NCBI RefSeq assembly: GCF_030704685.1
Contig: NZ_JAUZDX010000015.1
Span: forward strand, 62,001-126,000
Length of the DNA: 64,000 bases
Source: Acidovorax sp. A1169
GTDB lineage: Bacteria > Pseudomonadota > Gammaproteobacteria > Burkholderiales > Burkholderiaceae_C
Direction of reading: 5' to 3'
In this document: in pieces, positions 24,780-33,065 of the stretch
Layout of the letters: each line of letters begins with the position of its first letter
Position numbering within the stretch: position 1 is the stretch's first letter
Notes under the pieces: model-generated
The model's database searches: none
Seen by the model: only the letters and a program-made list of their open reading frames with translations
Told to the model about the DNA's origin: nothing
Position numbers and translations under genes: made by a program

Positions 24780-27560
24780 AAGCCAACCGTCCAGCGGCTC
24801 CGGCCGATAGAACAGGTAGCCCTGCAGGCATTCGCACTGGCTGGCCACGAGGAAGTCGGCCTGGGCACGGGTTTCCACCCCTTCGGCCACCACGCGCAGG
24901 CCCAGGTGGCGCGCCACCGAGATGATGGACTGCACGATGGCCGTGTCGCTCGGGTCGCCGGGCGTGTCCTGCACGAAGCTCTTGTCGATCTTGAGCTCGT
25001 ACAGCGGCAGCCGCTTAAGGTAGGCCAGGCTCGAATAGCCGGTGCCGAAGTCGTCGATGGAAAAGCGCACGCCGAGCTGCACCAGCTCCGTCATGCGGGC
25101 GATGGTGTCGTCCAGGTTCTCGATGAGCAGGCTTTCGGTGACCTCCAGGATCAGGCAGGACGGCGTGGCACCGGTCAGGGCCAGCACGTTGCGCACGCGC
25201 TCGACGAAGTCGTCCTGCCGGAACTGGCGCTGGCTGACGTTGACCGAGATCGACAGCGGCTCCCCCGTGCCGCCCCGGGCCGACCGGGTGGCCTGCAGCT
25301 GCGCAATCGCATCGCAGGCTTTCTCGATCATCCAGGCGCCCATGGGCAGTATCAGCGCCGATGATTCGGCGATGGGGATGAAGCGCGCCGGCGGCACGCT
25401 GCCGCGCACCGGGTGGCTCCAGCGCATGAGCAGCTCGCCGCCCACCACCACGCCCTGCGCATCCACCTGCGGCTGCACGAATGCGGCCAGCTGCCCTTCG
25501 GCCATGGCCTTCTTGAGGTCCTGCTCCATCGCCAGGCGCTCCTGCACGTCGGCCTGCATCGCGGCCTCGTAGAAGCGGATGCGGTTGCGGCCCAGGTCCT
25601 TGGCACGGTACATAGCCGTGTCCGCCTCGCGCAGCAGATCTTCGACGCCCTCCTCGCGCTTGGGAAACAGCGTGATCCCCAGGCTGCCGGTGCTGCTGTA
25701 GAGGTGGGTGTCGATGGCGTAGGGCTGCTCCAGCGCCTCGCGCACGCGCTCGGCCACCTGCAGGGCCTGCCGCCCTGCGGTGGACATGTCGGTGGCGATG
25801 CCCTGCAGCAGCAGCACGAACTCATCGCCCCCCAGGCGCGCCACGGTGTCGCCGGGGCGCAGCAGGTGCGTCAGGCGCTGGGTGACCTCCACCAGCAAGC
25901 GGTCGCCCAGGGAGTGGCCGCGCGCGTCGTTGATCTGCTTGAAATTGTCCAGGTCCACATACAGCAGCGCACCGACCTGGCCACTGCGGCGTGCGGCGGC
26001 CAGGGCCAGCCCCAGGCGGTCGAGCAGCATGCGGCGGTTGGGCAGGCCCGTGAGGGCATCGAAGTAGGCCAGCTGGTGCGTGCGTTCCTGGGCTACCCAG
26101 CGCTCGGTGACGTCGCGGGCCAGCGCCACGAAGCGGGGGCCGGCGCCTGGGTTGGCGCTGTCCTTGCGGGCCACGGACAGCTCGAACCAGTGCGTGCGCC
26201 CCTCCAGCTCCAGGTGGAACTGGTGGCCTGCCGAGTAGCCATTCTGAAGCGCGGCCTGCACTGCTGCCAGGCTGCCCGCCGCCTCGCCGGGCGGCACGAT
26301 GTCCTGCAGCCGGTGGCCCACGAAGCGCTCGGGTGCCAGCACCGGCAGCTGCAGGCGCGCCGAGCGGCAATGGTGGATGCGGCCTTCCGAATCCAGCTCG
26401 AAGAGCAGGTCGGGTATGGCGTTGAGCGTGCTCTCCAGGTCATCGCGTGTGCCGCGCAGCTCGGCCGTCATGCGGCTTGCCAGTGCCATGGCGCGCTCCC
26501 GTCCGGTGGCAAGCACCCAGGCGAACCAGCCCAGCAGCAGGCTCACGAACGCCCCCATCACCGCCACAAGGTAGTAGCCGTCGTCTTCATGGCGCAGGTC
26601 GAATGCGGGCAAAGGCGCCATCAGCAGCGTCCAGCTGCGCCCTCCGACCTCCAGGCGGCGCTGGATCGGCTGCGCGCCGCGCGCCAGGGCCTGCGCCTGC
26701 AGACCTGCGTCGCCGTACAGCCGGGCTTCGGGCGTGGGATCTACGCCATCGTAGATGGCCAGGGCAATGTCGGGGTCGAACTCGCGCGCCAGCCCCTGGA
26801 CCACCTCACCCACCCGGAATGGGGCGGCTACCCACCCCCGGATCGCATGGCGGCGCGTGGGCAGGGACTCGGCCTCCAGGCCCGGGGCGTACACCGGCAG
26901 GAACATGCCCAGCTCGCCCTGCGGAGCACTGCCCGGCGCAAAGGCCCCGAGCAGCCCCGACAGGGCCAGCCGGCCGGTGTCGCGCGCGCGCCCGAGCGCC
27001 TCGCGCGCGGCAGGCAGGGTCAGGACGTCCAGGCCCAGTGCCTCCAGGTTGCGCCCCTGCAGGGGTTCGATGTGGGTGATGGGTGCGTACTGGGGGCGCT
27101 CGCCGGGCGGATGCACGGTGTAGCCGGAGAATCCCCGGCCCCGCACGTCCGCCAGGTGGGCCTCCAGGGCACTGCCCTGCACGTACATGATCAGCGACAC
27201 CCCTTGCAGGCCGGGCCGCGTCTGCTGCAACTGCAGGGCATCGACATAGTTGTGGAATTCGGCCCGGTCGATGCGCTCGGACCCGTCCATGTAGCCCTGC
27301 ACACCCCGTAGCACCACCTCGTAGGTGGCCATGCGGTCGCGCAGGTTGTAGGCGATCTGCTCGGTCGCCGCATGCAGATTGCGCAGCCGCTTGTCCGCCG
27401 ACTCGCTGTGCGCCCGGTGCCAGTACAGGCCGGTGGCCCCAAGCATCATGCAGGCCATCAGCGGCGGCAACACCAGCACCAGCCAGCGCGGGCTGGTGGG
27501 GGCGTCCTGGAACGTCTCGGACTCCGTGAACGCGGGGGCCTGGTGTTGTTCTGGTGTCAT
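24762..27560 (-). CDS. CHASE-PAS-GGDEF-EAL membrane c-di-GMP enzyme
   Basis: 932 residues from ATG 27558-27560 (a TTG 11 codons upstream opens the same frame). TM1 is about 25-47, then a periplasmic CHASE domain (about 75-275: EQIAYNLRDRMATYE, GYMDGSERIDRAEF), TM2 about 325-345, a PAS domain (about 370-480), GGDEF (about 490-650) and EAL (about 660-925). The cyclase site GGDEF is intact, with an RPGD inhibition site five residues upstream. The phosphodiesterase signature reads ELL instead of EAL, while NVSQRQF, IDDFGTGYSS, KIDKSFV and AEGVE are kept, so both activities remain possible. The last five residues are encoded by the 52-base palindrome. It is convergent with dusA. Confidence 0.92.
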   Translation of the reverse strand: MTPEQHQAPAFTESETFQDAPTSPRWLVLVLPPLMACMMLGATGLYWHRAHSESADKRLRNLHAATEQIAYNLRDRMATYEVVLRGVQGYMDGSERIDRAEFHNYVDALQLQQTRPGLQGVSLIMYVQGSALEAHLADVRGRGFSGYTVHPPGERPQYAPITHIEPLQGRNLEALGLDVLTLPAAREALGRARDTGRLALSGLLGAFAPGSAPQGELGMFLPVYAPGLEAESLPTRRHAIRGWVAAPFRVGEVVQGLAREFDPDIALAIYDGVDPTPEARLYGDAGLQAQALARGAQPIQRRLEVGGRSWTLLMAPLPAFDLRHEDDGYYLVAVMGAFVSLLLGWFAWVLATGRERAMALASRMTAELRGTRDDLESTLNAIPDLLFELDSEGRIHHCRSARLQLPVLAPERFVGHRLQDIVPPGEAAGSLAAVQAALQNGYSAGHQFHLELEGRTHWFELSVARKDSANPGAGPRFVALARDVTERWVAQERTHQLAYFDALTGLPNRRMLLDRLGLALAAARRSGQVGALLYVDLDNFKQINDARGHSLGDRLLVEVTQRLTHLLRPGDTVARLGGDEFVLLLQGIATDMSTAGRQALQVAERVREALEQPYAIDTHLYSSTGSLGITLFPKREEGVEDLLREADTAMYRAKDLGRNRIRFYEAAMQADVQERLAMEQDLKKAMAEGQLAAFVQPQVDAQGVVVGGELLMRWSHPVRGSVPPARFIPIAESSALILPMGAWMIEKACDAIAQLQATRSARGGTGEPLSISVNVSQRQFRQDDFVERVRNVLALTGATPSCLILEVTESLLIENLDDTIARMTELVQLGVRFSIDDFGTGYSSLAYLKRLPLYELKIDKSFVQDTPGDPSDTAIVQSIISVARHLGLRVVAEGVETRAQADFLVASQCECLQGYLFYRPEPLDGWLRACAH

Positions 27561-27802
27561 CGCATGGGGCAGGCTGCTGCGGCAGCGCCCCAACGGGGGC
27601 GCAGGTAAGGTGCGTCCCCATTATCAGGTTTCAAGCGGCCCTGCCAAGCGAGGTCACCCGATGATCGGCGCAGGCGGCACGTGTGTGAACTTGTGCCGGG
27701 AGTGCGGCATTCGCTGACATCCCGGCTGCCAGAATGCAGGTATCGTTCGCGTGGCATTTCATTCGCATTCCCGGCACCACACGCCCTTTTGCAGGCCCAA
27801 CC

Positions 27803-28867
27803 ATGGCATCGCTTGATTTTGAACGGGAAGAGTCCCGATTCCGTGCGTTCTACGCAGCCCAGAGACCCGCGCTGGAGGCTGCCTGCGCGGCCTTCACCTC
27901 CGCCATCGCCGGGGTGGTGGGCGACGCCCGCAGCGTGGACGTCTCCAAGGTGGAAGGGCGCGTGAAGGACGTGGACGAATGCATCCGCAAGTTCGCGCGC
28001 AAGTACCGGCCCGGCCTGGAAGAGAGCAACACCCCCTACGAGATCCAGCACTGGATCACCGACCTGGTCGGCGTGCGGGTGGTCTGCCTGTACGAGGACG
28101 AGCTTGAAAAGGTGGCGCAGATTGTGCGCAGCCATTTTGCGGTGATCGACGTGACCGACAAGGCTTCGGCAGTGGAAAGCACTGAGGCCTCGTTTGGCTA
28201 CAAGGGCCTGCACCTGGACCTGCGCCCCGGCCAGCGCGATCTGCCGGCGCTGGCGGCGCACGCCGACCAGCCTTTCGAGCTGCAAGTGCGCACCATCATC
28301 CAGGACTCCTGGAGCGTGCTGGACCACAAGATTAAGTACAAGAAGTCCATTCCCGGGCAGCTCAAGCGGCGCATCAACGTGCTGTCGGCCCTGTTCGAGC
28401 TGGCCGACCGCGAGTTCCGCCAGATCCGCGACGAGACGGCCGCCGAACTGCTGCAGGCCCCCGATGAGACGGAGGAAGTGGGCGCAGAGATGGACGGCGA
28501 TGCCGCCACGGCACCCAAGTACTCCTCCCTGGGCAGCGAGCTCAACGCCTTCACTTTCCTCAAGATCGCCACGCATTTCTTCAAGGACTTCGAGTTCGAC
28601 CCTTCCAAGGTGGACAGCTTCGTGGACGATATCCAGGCCTGGTCGCCCGGCATCACGCGCGCGCGTTTCAACACCCTGATGCGGGAGACGGTGGGCACGG
28701 TCAAGCGCTACAAGCAGCACTTCGAGGAGCAGAACCCCCAGGGCAGCTTCAACCCCTACACGGTGATACGGCACTGCCTGTACCTGGCCAACCGTACGCA
28801 GTTCCGCCCCGCGCTGCGCAACGTGGCGCGCGAAGCCTTCGAATCCTGGCTGGCGGACAACGGCTGA
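27803..28867 (+). CDS. RelA/SpoT-domain alarmone synthetase-like protein without hydrolase domain
   Basis: 354 residues from ATG 27803 (GCAGG upstream; the frame is open 23 codons further). The N-terminal half (about 40-200) carries the RelA_SpoT nucleotidyltransferase motifs: RVKDVDECIRKF, YEIQHWITDLVGVRVVC, the GTP-stacking GYKGLHLDL, the catalytic FELQVRT and a WSVLDHKIKYK block. An HD hydrolase domain and the TGS/ACT regulatory parts of Rel/SpoT are absent. The C-terminal 150 or so residues (from about EVGAEMDGD) are not recognised. It probably makes (p)ppGpp or a related pyrophosphorylated nucleotide, but as a non-classical member could use another acceptor. It is transcribed alone and diverges from the GGDEF-EAL gene. 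Confidence 0.87.
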   Translation: MASLDFEREESRFRAFYAAQRPALEAACAAFTSAIAGVVGDARSVDVSKVEGRVKDVDECIRKFARKYRPGLEESNTPYEIQHWITDLVGVRVVCLYEDELEKVAQIVRSHFAVIDVTDKASAVESTEASFGYKGLHLDLRPGQRDLPALAAHADQPFELQVRTIIQDSWSVLDHKIKYKKSIPGQLKRRINVLSALFELADREFRQIRDETAAELLQAPDETEEVGAEMDGDAATAPKYSSLGSELNAFTFLKIATHFFKDFEFDPSKVDSFVDDIQAWSPGITRARFNTLMRETVGTVKRYKQHFEEQNPQGSFNPYTVIRHCLYLANRTQFRPALRNVAREAFESWLADNG

Positions 28868-29052
28868 GCAGGCGCCAAGCGCGACGAGGACAGGGGGCCG
28901 GGTTGCGGGCAGGGTTTTTCTGAACAAAAGCATAGCAGCGAAGCTTTTCACAGCTACACCGCCACGGCCCTTGTCCGGTAGTTGGACAGCGCTGTCACCA
29001 AAGCGACTGGGCCTAGGTGGTTATCCCGCATGCACAGGTAACCAAGTGCTGC

Positions 29053-29067
29053 TATATTGCACTGCAA
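29053..29067 (+). promoter_or_regulatory. phaZ -10 element overlapped by a near-palindromic operator candidate
   Basis: TATATT (29053-29058) is a five-of-six -10 match 30 bases before the phaZ ATG; no good -35 is seen. Overlapping it is TTGCACTGCAA (29057-29067), two TTGCA half-sites around one base. The same 11 bases occur upstream of phaB (50066-50076). TGC/GCA-rich sites are typical of PHA regulators such as PhaR, so repression by occlusion is plausible. Confidence 0.5.
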
Positions 29068-29087
29068 CATAACGGAGTTTCGACCCC

Positions 29088-30692
29088 ATGCTCTACCAGA
29101 TCTACGAAACCCAGCGCTCCCTGATGGAGCCGCTCACCGACTTTGCGCAAGCGGCGTCCAAGCTCTTCAGCAACTCCATGTCGCCCCTGAGCCAGACGAC
29201 GTTCGCGCAGCGCATGTCTGCGGGCTACGATCTGCTGTACCGCCTGGGCAAGGACTACGAAAAGCCGGTCTTCGGCATCCATACGGTGGACGTGGACGGC
29301 GTGGGCGTGGCCGTGCACGAAAACATCGAGCTGGACAAGCCGTTCTGCGAACTGCGCCGCTTCAAGCGCTTTTCGGACGATACCGATACCCTGGTCAAGA
29401 TCAAGGCCCAGCCCGTGGTGCTGATCGTGGCGCCGCTGTCGGGCCACTACGCCACGCTGCTGCGCGACACCGTGCGCACCATGCTCAAGGACCACAAGGT
29501 CTACATCACCGACTGGAAGAACGCCCGCCTGGTGCCGCTGTCCGAAGGCGCGTTCCACCTCGACGACTACGTGAACTACGTGCAGGAGTTCATCCGCCAT
29601 CTGCAGGCCACCTACGGCAATTGCCACGTGATCAGCGTGTGCCAGCCCACGGTGCCGGTGCTGGCAGCCGTGTCGCTGATGGCCAGCCGCGGCGAGAAGA
29701 CCCCGCTGTCCATGACCATGATGGGCGGCCCCATTGATGCGCGCAAGTCGCCCACCGCGGTGAACAACCTTGCCATGAACCGCAGCTACGAGTGGTTCGA
29801 GAACAACGTGATCTACCGCGTGCCGGACAACTTCCCCGGTGCAGGGCGCCGCGTGTACCCGGGCTTCCTGCAGTACACGGGTTTCGTGGCCATGAACCCG
29901 GACCGCCACGCCACGAGCCACTACGACTACTTCAAGGACCTGATCAAGGGCGACGACGCCAGCGTCGAGGCCCACCGCAAGTTCTACGACGAGTACAACG
30001 CCGTGCTGGACATGGACGCGGACTACTACCTGGAAACCATCAAGACCGTGTTCCAGGACTACAACCTGGTGCACGGCACCTGGGACGTGCGCTCGCCCGA
30101 AGGCAAGGTCGAGCGCGTGCGCCCGCAGGACATCACCACCACCGCCCTGTTCACGGTGGAAGGCGAGCTGGACGACATCTCCGGCTCGGGCCAGACCGAA
30201 GCCGCGCACGGGCTGTGCAGCGGCATCGTGAGCAAGGAGCAGCGCCACCTGGAAGCCAAGGGCGCCGGGCACTACGGCATCTTCAGCGGCCGGCGCTGGC
30301 GCGACATCGTGTACCCCGAGGTGCGCAAATTCATCCTCTCGCATGAGGTGCCCCAGAAAAAGGCGCCCCGCCCCGCCGCCGTGACCGAAATGCCGGACGA
30401 CAACCCGCCCGTGCCTCCCCGCAAGGCCGTAGTCGCCAGCAAACCGGTGGTGAAGAAGGCAGCGCCCGCCAAGGCGGCCGTGAAGCCGGTGGCCAAGGCC
30501 GCTGCCCCCAAGAAACCGGCCGTGGTGGCCGTGAAGGCCGTGCCTGCGCCGGCCAAGGCTGCAGTGCAGGCCGCGCCCGCCACCGGGGCCGCCGCCGCGC
30601 CCGAGCCGGACGCAGCGCCCACCGCCAAGGCTGCTGTCACCGCAGCGCCGGCACCACGCACCCGCCGCACCACGGCGGCACGCAAGGCTTGA
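29088..30692 (+). CDS. phaZ: Intracellular polyhydroxyalkanoate depolymerase with basic C-terminal tail
   Basis: 534 residues. The depolymerase domain (about 1-415) matches PhaZa1-type cytosolic enzymes: a [16 protein letters not shown] start, [19 protein letters not shown], and the nucleophile Cys185 in [14 protein letters not shown]. The Asp of [12 protein letters not shown] and the His of [13 protein letters not shown] complete the triad. It breaks down stored PHB granules to supply 3-hydroxybutyrate units. Residues about 420-534 form a low-complexity Lys/Ala/Pro/Val tail ([18 protein letters not shown] and similar) like histone H1 or the C-terminus of PhaM, an extension most depolymerases lack. 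Its stop overlaps the TTG start of rnfB. A TTGCACTGCAA motif lies 21 bases before the ATG. Confidence 0.94.
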   Translation: MLYQIYETQRSLMEPLTDFAQAASKLFSNSMSPLSQTTFAQRMSAGYDLLYRLGKDYEKPVFGIHTVDVDGVGVAVHENIELDKPFCELRRFKRFSDDTDTLVKIKAQPVVLIVAPLSGHYATLLRDTVRTMLKDHKVYITDWKNARLVPLSEGAFHLDDYVNYVQEFIRHLQATYGNCHVISVCQPTVPVLAAVSLMASRGEKTPLSMTMMGGPIDARKSPTAVNNLAMNRSYEWFENNVIYRVPDNFPGAGRRVYPGFLQYTGFVAMNPDRHATSHYDYFKDLIKGDDASVEAHRKFYDEYNAVLDMDADYYLETIKTVFQDYNLVHGTWDVRSPEGKVERVRPQDITTTALFTVEGELDDISGSGQTEAAHGLCSGIVSKEQRHLEAKGAGHYGIFSGRRWRDIVYPEVRKFILSHEVPQKKAPRPAAVTEMPDDNPPVPPRKAVVASKPVVKKAAPAKAAVKPVAKAAAPKKPAVVAVKAVPAPAKAAVQAAPATGAAAAPEPDAAPTAKAAVTAAPAPRTRRTTAARKA

Positions 30693-31402
30693 ATCCGCAG
30701 CCGGACGCTCGCACACCCCTCCCTTCACCGCCTGCAGGGCCGGCTGCGCATGCGCTGGCAGCGCGCATCGACGCCGCCCTGCCGCAGACGCAGTGCACCC
30801 GCTGCGGCTACCCTGACTGCGCTGCCTATGCGCAGGCCATCGCCTTCGAGGCGGTGCCCATCAACCAGTGCCCTCCCGGCGGGGCCGAAGGGGTTGCCCG
30901 GCTCGCAGCCCTCACCGGCCAGCCAGTGCTGCCACTGAGTGCCGGCCATGGCCTGGAGGTACCGCGCACTCTGGCAGTCATCGATGAGAACTGGTGCATC
31001 GGCTGCACGCTGTGCATCAAGGCCTGCCCGACGGATGCCATCGTCGGCGCCAACAAGCGCATGCACACCGTGATCGAGCCGCATTGCACCGGGTGCGAGC
31101 TATGCCTCCCCGTGTGCCCGGTGGACTGCATCAGCCTGGAAACCGTGACCGGCCAGGCCACGGGCTGGGCCGCGTGGAGCCCGCTGCTGGCGGACCATGC
31201 GCGCGGGCGCTATGCGGTGCACAAGGCACGGGCGGCTGCAGGCATGCCCGAAGAGCCGGACAACGAAGAGTCAGCCGTGCCAGCCGACGCTGCCGCAACG
31301 CCTGTCGCCAGTGCAGTGGATGCCGCAGCGCAGGCGCGCAAGGCGGCCATTGCCGCCGCCATGGCCCGCGCCCGGGAGCAGCGCGCAGGCACGCAGCGCT
31401 GA
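30689..31402 (+). CDS. rnfB: RnfB-like ferredoxin, stand-alone
   Basis: 237 residues from TTG 30689, which overlaps the phaZ stop (TTGA, 30689-30692); there is no ATG or GTG before the conserved core. An N-terminal Cys motif (CTRCGYPDC with a later NQCPPGG) matches the RnfB 4Fe-4S domain. Two further 4Fe-4S motifs follow, [12 protein letters not shown] and [12 protein letters not shown]. The C-terminus is an Ala/Arg-rich tail. The hydrophobic N-terminal anchor of true RnfB is missing, and no rnfA, C, D, G or E gene is near, so it is a soluble electron carrier of unknown partners. Translational coupling to phaZ may mean shared regulation or merely compact layout. Confidence 0.88.
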   Translation: MNPQPDARTPLPSPPAGPAAHALAARIDAALPQTQCTRCGYPDCAAYAQAIAFEAVPINQCPPGGAEGVARLAALTGQPVLPLSAGHGLEVPRTLAVIDENWCIGCTLCIKACPTDAIVGANKRMHTVIEPHCTGCELCLPVCPVDCISLETVTGQATGWAAWSPLLADHARGRYAVHKARAAAGMPEEPDNEESAVPADAAATPVASAVDAAAQARKAAIAAAMARAREQRAGTQR

Positions 31403-31431
31403 GCGCTGCGGCGGCTGCAGGGCAGCGTCAG
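31395..31431. terminator. Hairpin over the convergent rnfB / chemoreceptor stop codons
   Basis: CGCTGA-G-CGCTGC (31395-31407) pairs with GCAGCGTCAGCG (31420-31431) with one bulged G. It covers the rnfB stop and the end of the MCP gene. It has no U-run, so it is at best a weak bidirectional terminator. Confidence 0.35.
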
Positions 31432-32915
31432 CGTGCGGCCAGCGCCTTGTACACGCCACAGCCCAGGTACAGGTCGCCCACCCGCTCCACGAACGACATC
31501 TTGGTCTGCACCGCACCGGTGGCCGGGTTCGTGATGTCGTACTCCACCCAGCCCGGTCCGATGTCTGCCTGGGTCGCAATTTCCGCCATCAACCGATCAC
31601 CGTCGATGCCGGGAATGTCCTGCACCCGGGTGCCCACCTTGGCCGGGTTGCCGCCAAAGGCGCGGTAGGTGCCGCCGGCATCGAGGACGAAGACATACAT
31701 GTCCCGGTCGTTGAAGGGCTGGCTCTTGTCGGTGATGCGCGCCAGGAACTGGTCCCGCGAGCTGCCCTTGTGCAGGGCTGCGGCCCGCTTGACCAGGACC
31801 ACCGCCTCTTCGGCCGTGCCCTGCTGCAGGCGAAACGCCGACACCGCGCGCGACAGCGTGGAGGCGCGGCTCTCCAGCGCCTCGGCCTGCCCCACCGCCT
31901 GGCTCACCATCTGCGCATTGCGCTGGGTGATCTGGTCGAGTTGCTGCACGGCGCTGCTGATCTCGCGCAGGCCCGTGCTCTGCTCGGCACTGGAGCTGGA
32001 TATCTCGGACATGCTGGCCGCCACGCTGCGCATGCCGCCGGCCATGTCGGTGATGCCTTCACCTGCGGTGCGAATCAGGCCTGCGCTGGCCTCCACCTGA
32101 GTGACCGAGGCATTGATCAGGTCGCGGATCTCGCGCGCGGCATCGGCCGAGCGCTTGGCCAGCATGCGCACCTCTGATGCCACCACGGCAAAGCCGCGGC
32201 CCTGCTCCCCCGCCCGGGCCGCCTCCACCGCCGCGTTGAGCGCCAGGATGTTGGTCTGGAAGGCGATCGCGTCGATGGTGCCGATGATTTCCGTCATGCG
32301 GCGCGCGCCCTGCTGAATGGCCTGCACCGACTGCACGGCGCGGCCCATGGCCTCGGCGCCGGTGTCGGCTGCCTGGCGCATCTGGCCGGCACGCTGGTCG
32401 GCGCCCTGGGCCGTCTGGGCGTTGTTCTGCACGGTGGACGACAGCTGCTCCACGCTGGCGGCGGTTTCTTCAAGATTGGCGGCCTGCTGCTCGGTGCGGT
32501 CGGCCAGCTCGCGGTTGCCATGCGCCAGGCTCTGGCCGGCATGGGCCACCAGCGCGGCGTTGCTGCGGATGTCGGCCACCATGGACGAAAGCCGCAGCAC
32601 CATGGCATCGAGCGCCTGGGCCATCTGCGCCATCTCGTCGGTACCGCCCGTGCCGGCGTGCACGCACAGGTCGCCATCGGTGATGCGCGCCATGGCGCCG
32701 GCTAGGGCCGCCATGTCATCGACCAGGCTCAGGTACAGCGCCAGCAACGCGTACAGCACTACCCCGGCGCCCGCCAGGTCCACCCACATGGGCGCCCCCA
32801 GCAACGCTGCCGCCAGCGTGCAGGCGATGAGCACGGCCAGCGTGGCCAGCTTGCCGGGCAAGCGCAGCCGGCGCATCCACCACAACCCAGGCCGCAAGGG
32901 AAGGAATCCTGCCAT
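31428..32915 (-). CDS. Methyl-accepting chemotaxis protein with C-terminal Cache domain
   Basis: 495 residues. Two adjacent TM helices (about 22-40 and 44-62) leave almost no periplasmic part. A short HAMP-like stretch follows, then the signalling coiled coil (about 105-360) with the invariant tip block [30 protein letters not shown]. The C-terminus (about 375-495) matches a single Cache domain ([43 protein letters not shown]). Cache domains are usually periplasmic and N-terminal; here the domain would lie in the cytoplasm and could read an internal metabolite. A CheA/CheW partnership is expected but no che genes are near. It is divergent from dapC. Confidence 0.92.
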   Translation of the reverse strand: MAGFLPLRPGLWWMRRLRLPGKLATLAVLIACTLAAALLGAPMWVDLAGAGVVLYALLALYLSLVDDMAALAGAMARITDGDLCVHAGTGGTDEMAQMAQALDAMVLRLSSMVADIRSNAALVAHAGQSLAHGNRELADRTEQQAANLEETAASVEQLSSTVQNNAQTAQGADQRAGQMRQAADTGAEAMGRAVQSVQAIQQGARRMTEIIGTIDAIAFQTNILALNAAVEAARAGEQGRGFAVVASEVRMLAKRSADAAREIRDLINASVTQVEASAGLIRTAGEGITDMAGGMRSVAASMSEISSSSAEQSTGLREISSAVQQLDQITQRNAQMVSQAVGQAEALESRASTLSRAVSAFRLQQGTAEEAVVLVKRAAALHKGSSRDQFLARITDKSQPFNDRDMYVFVLDAGGTYRAFGGNPAKVGTRVQDIPGIDGDRLMAEIATQADIGPGWVEYDITNPATGAVQTKMSFVERVGDLYLGCGVYKALAAR

Positions 32916-33051
32916 GTTGTCTCCAATATCGTTATAGGCCGCAGCGGGCTTTGCCGCGATACTAGATACGCGCTCTTACGCCGGATTGACAAGGTGGCCC
33001 GACAAGGCGGCCTTGTGACGGCGCGCACCGGCTTGCGTGCACGGCATCACC

Positions 33052-33057
33052 CATAAT
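33052..33057 (+). promoter_or_regulatory. dapC -10 element placed for a possibly leaderless mRNA
   Basis: CATAAT ends 8 bases before the dapC ATG (33066), so transcription would begin at or next to the start codon. No Shine-Dalgarno lies in the gap. No good -35 is seen at 17 bases; a TTGACA is present farther upstream in the same intergenic region. Confidence 0.4.
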
Positions 33058-33065
33058 GGCGCCCC

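Noticed and set aside
29053-29067. A standard sigma-70 promoter with -35 for phaZ
   Set aside because: TATATT is a good -10, but no TTGACA-like hexamer occurs at 16-18 bases, so only the -10 and overlapping motif are claimed.
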